Below, in pieces: positions 11,801-24,400 of a stretch of DNA of 64,000 nucleotides. Numbering within the stretch: the first letter of the stretch is position 1; each line of letters opens with the position of its first letter. This DNA comes from Apostichopus japonicus. Lineage: Eukaryota > Echinodermata > Holothuroidea > Aspidochirotida > Stichopodidae. The translations under genes were made by a program, and so were the position numbers. The notes below the pieces were generated by a model. It worked only from the letters and a program-made list of their open reading frames with translations. It did not search any database and was not told the origin of the DNA. The DNA is taken from assembly GCF_037975245.1 (NCBI RefSeq), contig NC_092573.1, forward strand, positions 25,387,265 through 25,451,264, given 5' to 3'.

Positions 11801-13863
11801 TTTACACATTACGAAAACCCATAGCAGAAGAGAAACAATAAAGATGTACTCCATCGTTTATAGTTTTCAAGCTGAAATCCACTGCAATATTGGTTTTCTT
11901 TAAGCAGACTCATTGTCAAATGCATATTATGTAATGTTAATATGACAGGCAAGATTCCCATTGCAAAGATCCACACTAGCAATTACCTTTAAGATAGTGA
12001 ACTTACCTCTGAGGTTGCAGAGGTCAATGTGGTTTCGTCATAGGTGTTATCTTTCTTGGTCAAAGGTAGCAATTCCTTAAGTTTGGCTGAAGCACAGTAG
12101 TTGTGTGTGGCAATCACTATATCTAAAAATCATACAGAGATGTCATAGGTTAAAATACACAGTCCTGCTATCTACACCATCAACTTCTCTAAGAAGCGGA
12201 ACTATATATATCATCATTTCTTATCCGATCACTCCCAAAAGAGGTAAGCAAAGCACAAGCTGAAATTGTCTTGTGTTTGGCAAAATGTTGGATAACTTTG
12301 TTTTTTACACAAAAGACCCACAAATATTTTCAGAAACAAGATGTTTCTTTCTAATTGAGAAGACTTATATGAGATTAAATGTAGCTGTTCAATAATACTT
12401 GTTGTAAGATCCCACACTTTTCTTCATAAGCACAGATATTGTGAGCACTATTAAACTTATAGCTTTGGTTTCTGCAACTTTCATGACACCAGAGAATTTC
12501 TTGGTCAGTGCTCAGTGGTTTCAAGTCCTGAGCCTTTCTGGGCACTTTTAGAGGTACAATGAGAAGGATGGCAGAAGACTGCAACTGATCAGACACTAAA
12601 TGAAGATCGGTCCTAAAATTTACAAAAAGATACCTAGGACTAGTGCTGGGCAACAGTTAACTTGTAGCCCTATGTTGTTGTCTAATATTGTAAGCAGGAT
12701 TCTCAACAGTAGTCTACACAACAGACCAGTCTTTACCATTCTAAAAACTACAACAGAGAAACTTAATCAAAAGATGGAATTTTCTCAACACTCCAAAAAA
12801 CACACTGCATAAAATAAACCTCTTTTTTAGAATCAGTGATGTCTGTTGCAACAACTGATGGTGTTAATAGGTTAACAACAGCTTTGACTCACCAGCAGCA
12901 GAAGGTTCTGAGGCAGAATCGTCAGAAGCCGGCGAAGTCGCAAGCAGTTCGTCTGAGAACATTGGATCGTCTTGTGACAACATTTCAAAATCATCGGTGT
13001 CGATTGTAATAACTTGATCCGGGGACGAGCCTGGAATAAACTGTGGAGGACTAGGGAGAGACTGACTATCCTGGCTGTACGGGGAGCCATTTTCATCAGA
13101 AATGCCACTATCACTGTACAGTGGAGACCTGGCATTGCCAATAGGTGACAGACTGCCCTCGGCAAACTGGAGCAGCTCAGTGTCCTCCATGTTAAACATG
13201 TCTGTGAATAAATCATCTGGCAACAGATCTGTTGTGCTCTGTTGAAGAAAAAAAAACAGCAATTAAAAGATGCTAATTTATCACATGCAACAGAATGATC
13301 ATTACCAAATGAAAATAAAATGTATGTCAGAGGTCTTCAATAATATTTTCTGACACATTTTTAGAACTGAAATGCAAATAAAAACTGTTAACAAACTGCA
13401 TCTACTGCAAAAGGCCTATATAGGAAAATGTACATGTTTTTAATTTTCATGTGTGTGTATGTCACATTTGTTGTTGTTGTTGTTGGAGAAATGAAAGTTG
13501 TGTCTGATTTGAAATTGTGCATCATGGAAACGGGATCCTCCGTAAAAGGCTGGATCAGGAATTGTACGGCTCTCAGATAAATGCTAGTAATTATACACTC
13601 TCTCCAAATATTGGTCAAGTCGATAACTCAAAATTATCAATAAACAACATATCCATATATTTTGCTTACCTTGCATTTTGAACAGCTGAAATCTAATTTG
13701 GCAAAGTACCCCAACAATAACGATTCTCTCACCTCCATAAGTTCCTGCATTATATACAACTTACCTCAATCTTGACATCTTTGAAGCTATCTTCATAGAA
13801 TCCTTCAGGGGCTAAGATACCTTCATTTTGATTGAACAGAAGGTCAAGGTATTCATTGGCCAT
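8899..13863 (-). CDS. creb3l3: CREB3/CREB3L3-like membrane-bound bZIP transcription factor (9 coding exons)
   Basis: Coding exons, in transcript order: 13863-13765, 13238-12893, 12122-12007, 11576-11487, 11043-10996, 10713-10586, 10030-9949, 9625-9535 and 9221-8899. The joined CDS is 1323 nt, 440 aa. In-frame stops precede the ATG within the same exon, whose acceptor is at 13896, so a 5' UTR exon lies upstream. Residues 1-180 are acidic and Ser/Asp-rich, as in an activation domain. [19 protein letters not shown], then LPLTKAEER, form the CREB3-specific segment before the basic region ([18 protein letters not shown], about 226-243). The family signature YIDGLE and a leucine zipper follow to about 290. 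A transmembrane helix ([19 protein letters not shown]) spans about 299-317. The lumenal tail starts with SRTLK, compatible with a site-1 protease R-x-L-x motif, and ends NDEM. Family members sit in the ER membrane and are cleaved in the Golgi to release a nuclear bZIP fragment. CREB3, CREB3L3 and CREB3L4 cannot be separated here. Confidence 0.93.
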
Positions 13864-14026
13864 AATGACAGAGGGGTGTTCAACTTGTTCACTTACTGAA
13901 AATATGGATAAGAAAGAAATTGAAAAGGTTTTTTAAAGTCGCTACATGAAAGACAATAAAAATACATCTGCCAAGAACCAGAAAGAAACGAAATAATAAT
14001 AATAATCATAATAAACAGTTCTTATT

Positions 14027-14057
14027 AAGCGCCCGTAACAGAAGTCTCAGGGCGCTT
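14027..14057. repeat. Inverted repeat AAGCGCCC/GGGCGCTT
   Basis: Perfect 8-base arms with a 15-base loop, next to an ATAATAATAAT run. Similar GCGCCC...GGGCGCTTTACAA words are common at the ends of dispersed invertebrate repeats, so this is probably a repeat terminus. Confidence 0.55.
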
Positions 14058-17000
14058 TACAAATATAAAAGTCATAAAATACATAAAAAACACAAGTCAA
14101 ACACACAGCAAAAGAAGCAAAATACAACATTGGAAAGCAGCAACATTGGAAATGTGACCAGATACTTTCTTAAAATGTTTTTACAAAAGCAAGGTATAGT
14201 AATCCCAACTTGAAATAAATTGAAAAGCCTCTCAATGTGATGTCAATACATCATGTAAATTTCATGGGTAGGTGCAACTTGTTACCATCCAGTACCTTTT
14301 GTATGTGTTTAACTTTACTTAATACAAGGACAACTCTTAGCTGATTGTCTTCAACATGAAGAATAAAAAAAACGTTCTCCCAAGTTACTCCTTTCAGACT
14401 GTTGTTGATGTACTAGCTACATATGTATTAAAATAACAACAATGTTGAATGTACAGATAGGAAGTATGCATTTACTACTGTGCAAACAAGTATCATTTTA
14501 TAAGTTAATATCTATGCCAGCTTCGTGTTTACCTGTAATGAAATTAATTGTCTCTACATTTGTAGCCCAAGCATGAACAATGAAACATATGTAACCTACT
14601 GGGTTTCCCACAAGCTAGCAGCCATTTCATCACATTGTTGTTGATGTGCCTAGGCCTCACAAGGGGGTGGGGAAGGAGCAGACAGAGGTAGCCTAGTCCT
14701 GGATCAATATTGGGGCAAAGGAAAATATGTTGGGGATAAAGAGTATGTGTATTGTACTTATGGAAATATAAACATAAACAGTAGCTTAGCGGTCCCTGGG
14801 GTTAGACCTTTCTCTTCTTGCCTTTGGATGTATGCTCCATTTCGGTTGTCATGCCAGTGCCCACCCTATGTCTAGCTATAGACCTACACTACAGTCAGTA
14901 AAGGCTAAATATTAGTTATTACATTTAATCATAGCATAGGCTATGCATAAGGACACTAGCTTAGAGTTAGTCATCTTAGAATGAATGCCAGGTAATAACA
15001 AATAAAAACTTTGTTGCCTTACGATATTCGTGACTGAGCGAACTTTGAATAAATCAAACATAACTAACTTAGTCATACGGATAACTCCAGTAATGTATGA
15101 AAACTAGCCTAACGACTAACGAGCCTAACCAGTTTGACACGTCATTAAGAAAGAATTTTGCGTTGAGAATTCTACATAATAAATCTTACCAAAGAATGAG
15201 ATATGATGCTTTGGTAGCTATAGTAGAAAAGATCCAACAGTTAATATATGATGTTGAAAATGTTCCGTATTTCCGCTTTTTAAGTTGTAGCGTATTAGTT
15301 TACGTTTTGAATACGATTTGTCTACTTTCTTGCGACTGTTCAGTGCTAGGTGTATCATACAGACTGATTGCAATAATAGCTTCCAACGTGGAACTAGACG
15401 GAGACCTGTTTACAAGTTGATGACGTTAGATTATTTTTAGCCTGACAATGGACTAGTCTAGTTTCTAAACTTCAGCATCCTCTTCAAGTAAATTTAAATT
15501 TAGTTGCGTTAATTTACGTTTTAAATAGCAAATCCTGGAATTAAATTATTTTTCCTATTTCGGCTAAGCAAGATTTATTATTTTACATATAAATCGCTCA
15601 GTTTATTTTGGAAGTAACGTTTACTCTTAACCCTCCACATAATGCAACGGCCATTGAATTCCGTTTCCGGGGCGGGGCAATTTAATCTAGGGCTTTTGGA
15701 TGACGAAATCTTTGAGTTCGGTTAGTGTAGATTAGTGATAGTTACGGTTACTATGTTTCACTTATTGCCAGACAAACATACGGAAGCCTTCAGATATCTT
15801 TTAGATATTTTACCAATCATCGCTATCTTTAGGGAGCGAAAATAAAGCTGTAAATGGCGGGGGGAATATCAGTATTAAGGTGTTATCTTTCTTCTTAAGC
15901 CTTTAAAAATATAGAAATCTGTTGTCGGTCAGTTTAAATAGTGTAAATTTCGTATGCCCTATTGGCGTTCACTTTATGTCTTCTCGGCCTAGATCACGTA
16001 CGTGTAGTATATGTTTCCTTGATGTACATAGCAGATCACTCAGCGAAATTGAACCAAGATTATGTGTATGATCTGTTTCTTCATCAACATACGTCTGCCT
16101 AGGTTGGTCTAACAGCTAGCATAACACAGGCCTATCGTAAACTGGTCAAGAATGACTGCAAGTGTGAATGCGTTATTTTAAGAAAAATACTTTAAATTTC
16201 TCGATATATTTTTCCATTTTCATATAGTTGTGTATTCCAAACCCGTTTCGACTCGTTTGAAAAGGTGTAAAATTCCTGTTTCTTTATCTCTTCTAGTCCG
16301 GTTAGTCGCGATGCCACCGAAAAGTCTAAGTGTGTTACAGACCTCCGTACATTGTCACATCGTGATGAGTAATCAACCATTTAGCAGGCTGAACTCGATT
16401 TTGGGGGTATCCCGTGGAATAGACGCTATCCGCATACAATTGTGTAAATAACTATCGATCGCATTTTCAGTTTTGGGCGCAAGCGTAAGGTAACTGACTC
16501 ATTCCGAGGTGGTGTTAATTGGCGCTACTTGGCCTCCTACATTGCCCTCTAAAGTGATGGCTATAGAGGTCATTACTTTCTAGACGTATTCAAAGAGGCG
16601 ATGGGATTGCTTAATTTGTAACCATTTGATAAATAGCTTTTCGTAAGCAATATACGCAATTAAAGTGGACTGAAGAACTAGTTTAACTAGTTAGTTACAT
16701 TGTTTTCTCGTCCGAGAGACAGTGAGCTCTTGCCACTGATTCACCTGTAGCTGTCCGAACCTTTTCAGAGAGCCAAAGAGAATGCCAATGGCAGTCATAC
16801 ATGGGAATGCCCGCACAAGTGTCTTTTTAGAGGGAGCTGGTTCGATTTATTAAAGTTATGGTGTATGGTTATTTTCAAGAAATATGAGTAGACCAACACA
16901 GGCCCTCGTTTTGTTAAAGGAATAAAATGTTATTCATCTCACTAATTATACAACTAACATATTGTAGGCCTAATCTACATCATGCTGGGGGACTAAGTTT

Positions 17001-17930
17001 ATCATTAGGGTGCCTTCTTTTGGTCTGTAACCTTTAAATCAATTTAATGATGTAATCGTATATTTCAGATTCACTTTATAAGTTGAACGATTTGAACTTA
17101 CTCTCTGACAAAGTAATTGCATTACTATTGCAAAAGCTTCGATGTGAACAAATTTCGGTGTAACCAACAAAATATGCAGTGAGACTTCAGAAGAATTCAG
17201 CTTGGAAGCACTACAGGTTGATAACAAAAAAAATTGTGCTCCCCTCTCCCACCCGTTTGTATGGACATGCGTAGGTAACTGTGTACACTGTATTGATTGA
17301 GCCCTGAAGAATACCACAGACTACCCCTCAAACCATCTGATCATCCCCAGCATACTCCAATGTCCCAACCAGATGGGTGCAACAGCATGTATTTAATTGC
17401 AAGTTGTATTGCCCTTGGTTTCTTTACATACTCTTAGAACAATGAGTACAAAATTTGCCCCCCCCCCCCCCTACCCTGAGTATTTGTACAAATCCACAAA
17501 TCCAAGTACAGGAGTAACCAACTATGCTAGAACACACATAGGGACTCCACAACCTCCAGCACTCCACAACCTTGGTTAAATGAAGTTCTATCATAAGACT
17601 ATTCAAATCAGTGCTCACTTGCAATGGTGCATTTTCATGATTTTTTTTTAAAGGTAAATACTGCATTCTCATAGTATTTTACAAGGGGGAAGAAATTAAT
17701 TTTTCAAATTTGCTGGTATTTGGTTGATTATGCATCTGGCAACAGCGGAGTGAAAGATGTCATCACAGCAATTTGATCTCAAAAGAATTGTGTTTTTTTT
17801 AAAATAAGTTTTAGTACACTTTTGGACTGAAGAAACTAAATTTCTCCCAAAAGGAGCATTTCAGTGAAACTTGAATCAAGGGATATGCAAAGTTTGATGT
17901 TAGGGTAACTTCATTCTTAGCAAGGGTATA

Positions 17931-18050
17931 GAGATATGAGGCATGGGATGCAGTAATCTAGAGATATGGGGCAAGGGGTGTTGTAATCTAGAGATATGGG
18001 GTAAGGGGTGTTGTAATCCAGAGATATGGGGCAATGGATGCTGTAATCAG
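17931..18050. repeat. 30-bp minisatellite, exactly 4 units
   Basis: Four head-to-tail 30-base units starting GAGATATGGGGC, with 2-5 differences between units and no length variation. Confidence 0.95.
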
Positions 18051-18417
18051 GTCCAAGGGTTCATGGTATTCTGTGATCATCAAGTTCCAAATTGAAATTT
18101 TCCTGATTAATAGTGTACAAAAAGTTTCTGTAAACCAAGACTTTGGGCGATGCGTAAGTATTAGAACAAATGAGGGTCATTGATTTCTGAAGTCAGTGGA
18201 CCAACCAAATGTCTATGCCTATGACTATCTCTGTCCTACTTTAGCATGGTAAAGATGATTTTCTCAGACAAGTTGCACTTCACTGCAGGGATAAAACTGA
18301 AGCTGTCTTTACAGCATCCTCGTTGGACATTCATGACTCAACGAAATGGAAGTATAACATCAATATAGTACAAAAAAGCAATGCTATATTACTCTGCATT
18401 ATTTACTTCTTGCATCA

Positions 18418-18690
18418 CAAAGTATGTTATAGTAACACATGCTTTTATATACAGTGGACAAAGTATGTTAGGCTTACACATGGAAAAAAGTTTGTTATGG
18501 TAACACATGTTATTATATACAGTCGACAGAGTTTGTTAGGCTTATACATGGAAAAAAGTTTGTTACGGTAACACATGTTATTATATACAGTCGACAGAGT
18601 ATGTTAGGGCATACACATGGAAAAGAGTATGCTATTGTAAACACATGTTATTATGTACACAGGGAACAAAGTATGTTATATTAACACATG
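18418..18690. repeat. About 68-bp tandem repeat, 4 units
   Basis: Units share AAAGTTTGTTA, GTAACACATGTTATTATA, TACAGTCGACAGAG and TACACATGGAAAA. The second and third units are nearly identical and the outer units are more diverged. Confidence 0.85.
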
Positions 18691-20087
18691 TTAAATTGCA
18701 TGAGTTTTGTACCTAACCTAAGCCCCTTGATACTGCTTATTATAGATCTGCAAATGTTATTGAACTCCTGCTATAAGCCTGTACAGTAAACTGATGTGTG
18801 CTGTAATTAAGGGGAAATGCAAGTAGGAACTAGATTTTAAAAGCATTTGTATTGTTTTCTATTTTGATTGTTGTGAAATGTTTGTTGGTACGTTAGTACA
18901 ATAAATTATTTCAATTGTTATTCCTCTCCTGTTGCACGCTGTTTCTGATAGGTACTTAACGGTAAAAGGGGCACACAGTGTGAACCTTACTAAAGACTTA
19001 TTCTCCAGGGCATAATTTGTCCGGTAAAACATCTCAGAATGCGATACAAAATGGTCAAAGTTGCTATACAAGTGTATTGATGTATAGAAGCTTTCTACAC
19101 AGAAACTATAGTATTCAATAAGAGAGCAAATTCAGAGCTTTACAAAATGTTACCCAAAATTGGAAATTATTCCCAGTACTCCACACAGCAGTTTGAAAAC
19201 CACTATCATATCTTTTCTTTCTAGTTCTTCACTTGGTTCTTTATTAGTACAATCCTTTTAGTTATGAAGGATTACAAGATGGTCTATAATGCTGTCAGAG
19301 CTAATGCTTATTTCTGTTTCTATTAAACCTTGTTTTAAACATTTTCTCCATCATAAAAAACTTACCTGAAGAAATTATTTATTACGTTGCTGCCAGGCAT
19401 ATTTATAAATTGCCCCTGGAATAGACCTTTAACATGACACACACAAAAAAACTCAAGGTCAATGCAAGCAGTTTACAATAAGCCAAAACCCAATCAAAAC
19501 AAATGAAGAATGAGTATAGCCCCTTAGCATTTTGTTAGCTATAGAAATAACATGGCTGTCAAATAATGGCAGGAGAGTAAAAAAAAACACATAAAACAAA
19601 TTGCTGAGTTGACACTTCTAGTTGGCATCTGTAAACTATTAAACAATCCATTTTGAATTTTTGAAAGCTGTAGTGATAATAAGGGACATTCTGATACTGA
19701 TAGAATGTGGTCCTGCTATATGGAAGACTACAATATATTAGTGTGCTTTATTCAGGAAGAAACATGCGAGGGGTTATTTTCATCAAGTGGTGCAGAAAAC
19801 TTCAAAAGAGCGTCTTATTTCTATCACTTTCTCTTCTTCTCAAGTTTTTGCCATAATACTGACATTAGAGCAAATAAATTTCTACCACTTGCAAAAAAAC
19901 TGAATAAATCAAAGATTTGTAAGAGACTGATACGTCCAGTACATATTTACTTGGTGAATATTAATGAGCAAATATAGAACTGAAGATGAAGACCATCATT
20001 TCAAAGCACCATTTCCATCTCAAAAATTGCACATTTAGAATTTTTTGATTTAAGATATTAAGAATAAAAAAAAAAACACTGGCAAAA

Positions 20088-20556
20088 GTCCATCCTAGAA
20101 CCGGCCGACTCATCCTAGAACATGCTGGTCCATCCTAGAGCCGGCCAGTCCCTCCAAGAGTATGAAAGTCCATCCTCAAATATGTGGGTCCAACCTACAG
20201 CAGGCTGGTGCATACTAGAGCATGCTGGTCCACCCTGGCGCTAGCTAGTTAATCCATCCTAGAGAATGTTGGTCCATCCTCAAGTAATCTGGTCCAATCA
20301 AGAGCGTGATGGTCCATTCTCAAGTATGCTGGTCCATCCTTGAGAAAGTTCATCCAACCTAGAGAATGTTAATCCATCCTTATCCTGGTATTCCTATGGC
20401 AGGTTGGTTCATCTTTAGAATGTGCTGTTCCATCCTTCAGTTGCTGGTCCATCCTGGAGTCAGCTGGTCCATCCTACAGAATGTTGGTCCATCCTCAAGT
20501 ACTCTGCTCCAATCAAGAGCGTGCTGGTCCATTCTCAAGTATGCTGGCCAACAATG
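20088..20556. repeat. Degenerate GGTCCATCCT minisatellite
   Basis: More than 15 irregular units of about 20-30 bases built around GCTGGTCCATCCTAGAG. Short ORFs cross it on both strands as a consequence of the repetition. Confidence 0.85.
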
Positions 20557-20873
20557 TGTGCGGACACTGAGTTCAGATAAAAACACAAAAACATTTGTAA
20601 TAATTGTAGACTCCAGTTTCTGACAGTCTTCAGTCCAGTGTGGATAAGCTACATACGTACACCCACAACAGCAATCTAAACTATTCTCTCCACATATCAT
20701 GGGAATACTTATTTGTCAAATATAACCATGATCAAAGTAATTAATCTGTAATCTGCACACACTGACACTCATGCTGTGTTACTTTACTTTATCACATTAT
20801 ACTGTTTCGACCCTTGGACCGGGTTGGGTTCGAACTTCCACTACAGAGGTTGTGGTACCTATGCAGGGCTAAT

Positions 20874-21190
20874 TTTTGAGAAAATTTAAAGGTTGTCCTT
20901 TGTACAACCTTGCCTTCATATTTGATTGTCTGAAGGATATTATGGTTGTCCAAATGAGAGCACTTGGATTTTTAAAGTGGCCCGCCTCGCACAAGAGCCG
21001 AAATTAATACTAAAATGTATCGATTCAATGCAGAATATTTATTTTTAAGAATAGGGATTTCCAAGTTTTGTTCGAAGTGTTAAACACTTAAGGAAAAAAA
21101 GCTAGTCGTCCATCGGACAACCTAAGCAGGGTTTTAGGTTGTCCAACATGATTTTTGGTCATCTCGGACCATCGTTAAATTTGAGCCCTG
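20874..21190. mobile_element. hAT-like MITE candidate with CAGGGCT ends
   Basis: The 317-base segment begins CAGGGCTAATTTTTGAG and ends AAATTTGAGCCCTG, so both ends are CAGGGCT in inverted orientation. GTTGTCC/GGACAAC words repeat inside. The flanks (TACCTATG and CCAAAGGA) are not a target duplication, so the insertion is old or the limits are inexact. Confidence 0.45.
21038..21043 (-). promoter_or_regulatory. Possible poly(A) signal of TTK
   Basis: AATAAA on the minus strand, about 430 bases past the TTK stop codon. It lies inside a hAT-like candidate repeat (20874-21190), so the assignment is weak. Confidence 0.3.
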
Positions 21191-21473
21191 CCAAAGGAAT
21201 ACCAACGAACACAAGCATCGTCATATTCTGATGAATCCACTTTCAAATGAAAACACTTTTTCTTTTAAAGAAACATTTTTTTAGTTATTTCATCTATGAC
21301 ATCACACTTGTTTGCTTCAAGTTCACTTTTCTTCCAGAATATCACATATAAACCAAATGGACAGGTTAGACGAGACTATGTAGGCACCGAATGGGAATTT
21401 CAACAGTTATGGGTAGATAACATAACTTTTAATTGTCCGAACTTAACTATCCTCTTAAGTAGTACTCACCATC

Positions 21474-24400
21474 TTAATGGTTTGGAAAAAAATATGACAA
21501 CGGTTTCTGTTCTCTCTGTGTTTGGCTGATGGAGTTCACATCCTGCAGAGGTTGACGAATTTCTTTGCCTTGTTTTGGATCGCAATGTGATCCAAGGTAT
21601 TTCTAAAAGGGAGAGAGGAAAAAGAAAACAATGGCTTCATTATAGTTTTCATGTTGTAACATAGTAACAAAAAGTCTTTAGTGTCATTCTACCTCACTGT
21701 GGAACCAGCTACCTAATACTCTCATGCCTTCTAATACCTTTATTCAGGAGGCATCTGAAAAAAATCCATTATGCTATATTAATTATACCTGGAAAGGGGG
21801 GAGGGTGGGGCTGGTGGTCGGGAGGCTGTTTATGTGTTCATTACTTGTGTATTATTTCTTTTACTATTTATTCTTATGAGTTTATCATTCAGGGAGTATT
21901 CTACTTCTTAAGCCCTCAAAGGTTTTTAGTTTGCATTCTTTCACTTTTGCCTATAATTTGTAAGTTTCATACTGACATTAGGTACTCTAAAATTGATACA
22001 ACAAATAAATGAATGAATGAAAGAATGAATGGTCTCTGATTAGGATCTGGTGGACGTTGAATCCATAACATAATTCAGTATTTCCCTAAAATGATATTTA
22101 TACATTTAACATTTAACTTGAGTGGGAGAGGAAAGAGGAGTTGTGAAACCAGTAAGCCAACAGGCCTTGTGATTCTTTGACACATTTGATGTGCACACAT
22201 ATAATAACAAAAACAACACACAAGATTCTCAAATTTTGACCATTGCTGACATTATGAGTTCTTGTAGCACTGTGGTCCAATATATCAATTTATGATGTTT
22301 GTTTAAGGTTTACTTTTGGAGTAATCATGTTTATATGGTTTCCAGACATTGACCTCTATTGGTTTAAAATGACCTCTGACCTTTTAACATTTGTCTAAAT
22401 TACATATCTGTATGATCTTGCATGGTTATTACAAACCTTTTGCGATTCAGAAACAAAATGGACAAATTAGCCTAACCAGACACTGATGTGTGATGCCTTT
22501 ATGTGATTATGAAAAATTGTATGATAGGATATAATGCGCACAATTCCCTCAAGGGTGTTTTTTGTAGAAAATGCTTCTATGACAAAGGTGGTTTCACTAA
22601 TGACTTCATCAACTTTTTATCACAATGCTCACTGTACTGAAAGTCTGCATGTGGTACAAGGGTTGAGCAGTTTAAATATAGATGAATGGGTATTTAAAGT
22701 TGTTTTAAGCTGTAAAAACAGATGAACAAAGTTTCCTGAAAATATGATTGAAGATTTTGACAGATGAATGTTGCACAAGAGAAAGATTAACAGGCATTAC
22801 CTGGAGAGCCATGGCTAGCTCTACACTCCGAGGAGAGGTACAGTTTGTTGTGTTTAGCTTAGACATTAGGTTTTCAACCACTCCTTTTGTCATCCCCAAA
22901 GCTGGAGTGGGTGAATCTGAAACAAAGACGTAATCATGATGATGTAATATGGACTATTTAGGTGTTCATTGCAAGTACATTAACATAACACAAACAACAA
23001 CACAGGAGAGACCTTACTTCCTCATCAACACAGATCTGGACAGAACTTGTGCTCACATTTACACAGCTTAGTATGGAACTTTCCCACATATCAACACAGC
23101 TTCAGATGGAACTTCCCCACACATCAAGTTCAACACAGCTTAGGATGGAACTTTCCCACACATCAACACAGACTTAAGCATCTTTATTTGTTCCATGTAG
23201 GTCCAATACATCTGATTCTTATAACTACAGTTTCTCTCTTAACACGGCAGGAAAAAATGGAGGTTAAAAGTTTTGCATAGCAGTTTTGAAGGCTATAAAC
23301 TTTGTCTCTTATAAAATGCTATGGATCATGTGTACAAACACTGCTGTGCATCTTTGCACTTATATAGCAGTATGCCTACTTTGAGATGCGATTCCGGATA
23401 AATCATTCACCTCATGGTGAAGTTTGAAAACTAAATACCGGAAACACATCAAACATTACAAGCCATTTCACGATTGATGGCAATGTGAGCAAAGGGAATA
23501 GATTTTCCGTGGATGGAACAAACCTTTGAAAGATGTTTTTGATGACACATATGGATGATCTAACAATTCTTTAATGGAAGGCCTCTCTTTGGCATCACGA
23601 ACCAAACACCTCTGTCACATGGAAAGAAAATACAAAAAATAGAATAGAAAAGTCATAAATAGGAAATAAACGATTGAAAATTGACGGGAAAACTGTAAAA
23701 GAGCAAACTCCTTCTGGGATTATATGTTTTTATATGTTTTACCTTCGGGGATTATATGTTTTTGCATCATGGTTATAATAATCACTATATTTTAATGACT
23801 TTTCAGCACAGTTGACTAAGAAAACTCGAAAATGAAACTTTTCTTTATCTTCTCTATGTATGCAAATTGGAATCAGAATCTGCCAGTCAGCCATGATGAC
23901 TAGAATAGATGAAATCTTGAACAATTCTATCTACGTATGAACTACTTGAAGACAAATCTAAACAGCTTGAAGGTAAGTGGAGGTACAAGTCCAGAGAAAA
24001 TTTTTAGTCTTAAACATTTTAGTGTACCACTTCTGAATTTTAAAACATTATAGTTCCTCTGTACAACAAACTGCTCCCATACATCGTTAAAAAATTGTAC
24101 AGCAACTTGACCATTTCGTAATGCGATAACCAGAGAAATTATGCCCTGCAAGTATTGAGAAGTAGTCTGCATATTACATGCAAACAAACCATGCAATGAA
24201 TACCCTGTAGAAGGCAATATGACAATTGTACTCACCTTCAATACATCAACAAGATTGCTGTCATGAACGTCAGAAAACTGAATCTTGTAATCGGGATTAC
24301 AGATGGCCTGGAGCTTCATCATGGTGTTTGTGATGGACTGAAATGGTGTCTTACCGTAGGTAATATAATAGAGAATACAGCCCAGTGACCACACGTCACT

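Larger units (their letters stand above)
13896..21473. other. Intergenic region between the CREB3-like 5' side and the TTK 3' end
   Basis: No exon with splice context and family similarity was found. It contains an inverted repeat at 14027, minisatellites at 17931, 18418 and 20088, and a hAT-like candidate at 20874. A 107-codon plus-strand ORF at 15097-15420 matches nothing recognised. The CREB3-like 5' UTR exon and promoter must lie somewhere above 13896, possibly 15-16.5 kb where CpG is more frequent, but no promoter motif is decisive. Confidence 0.6.

Noticed and set aside
15097-15420. 107-codon plus-strand ORF
   Set aside because: No recognisable motif and no splice context, and composition like its AT-rich surroundings. 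Reported only as part of the intergenic entry.
20815-20850. GGGTTCGAAC B-box-like word suggesting a plus-strand tRNA or SINE
   Set aside because: No A-box, anticodon arm or closing stem is found at the right spacing.
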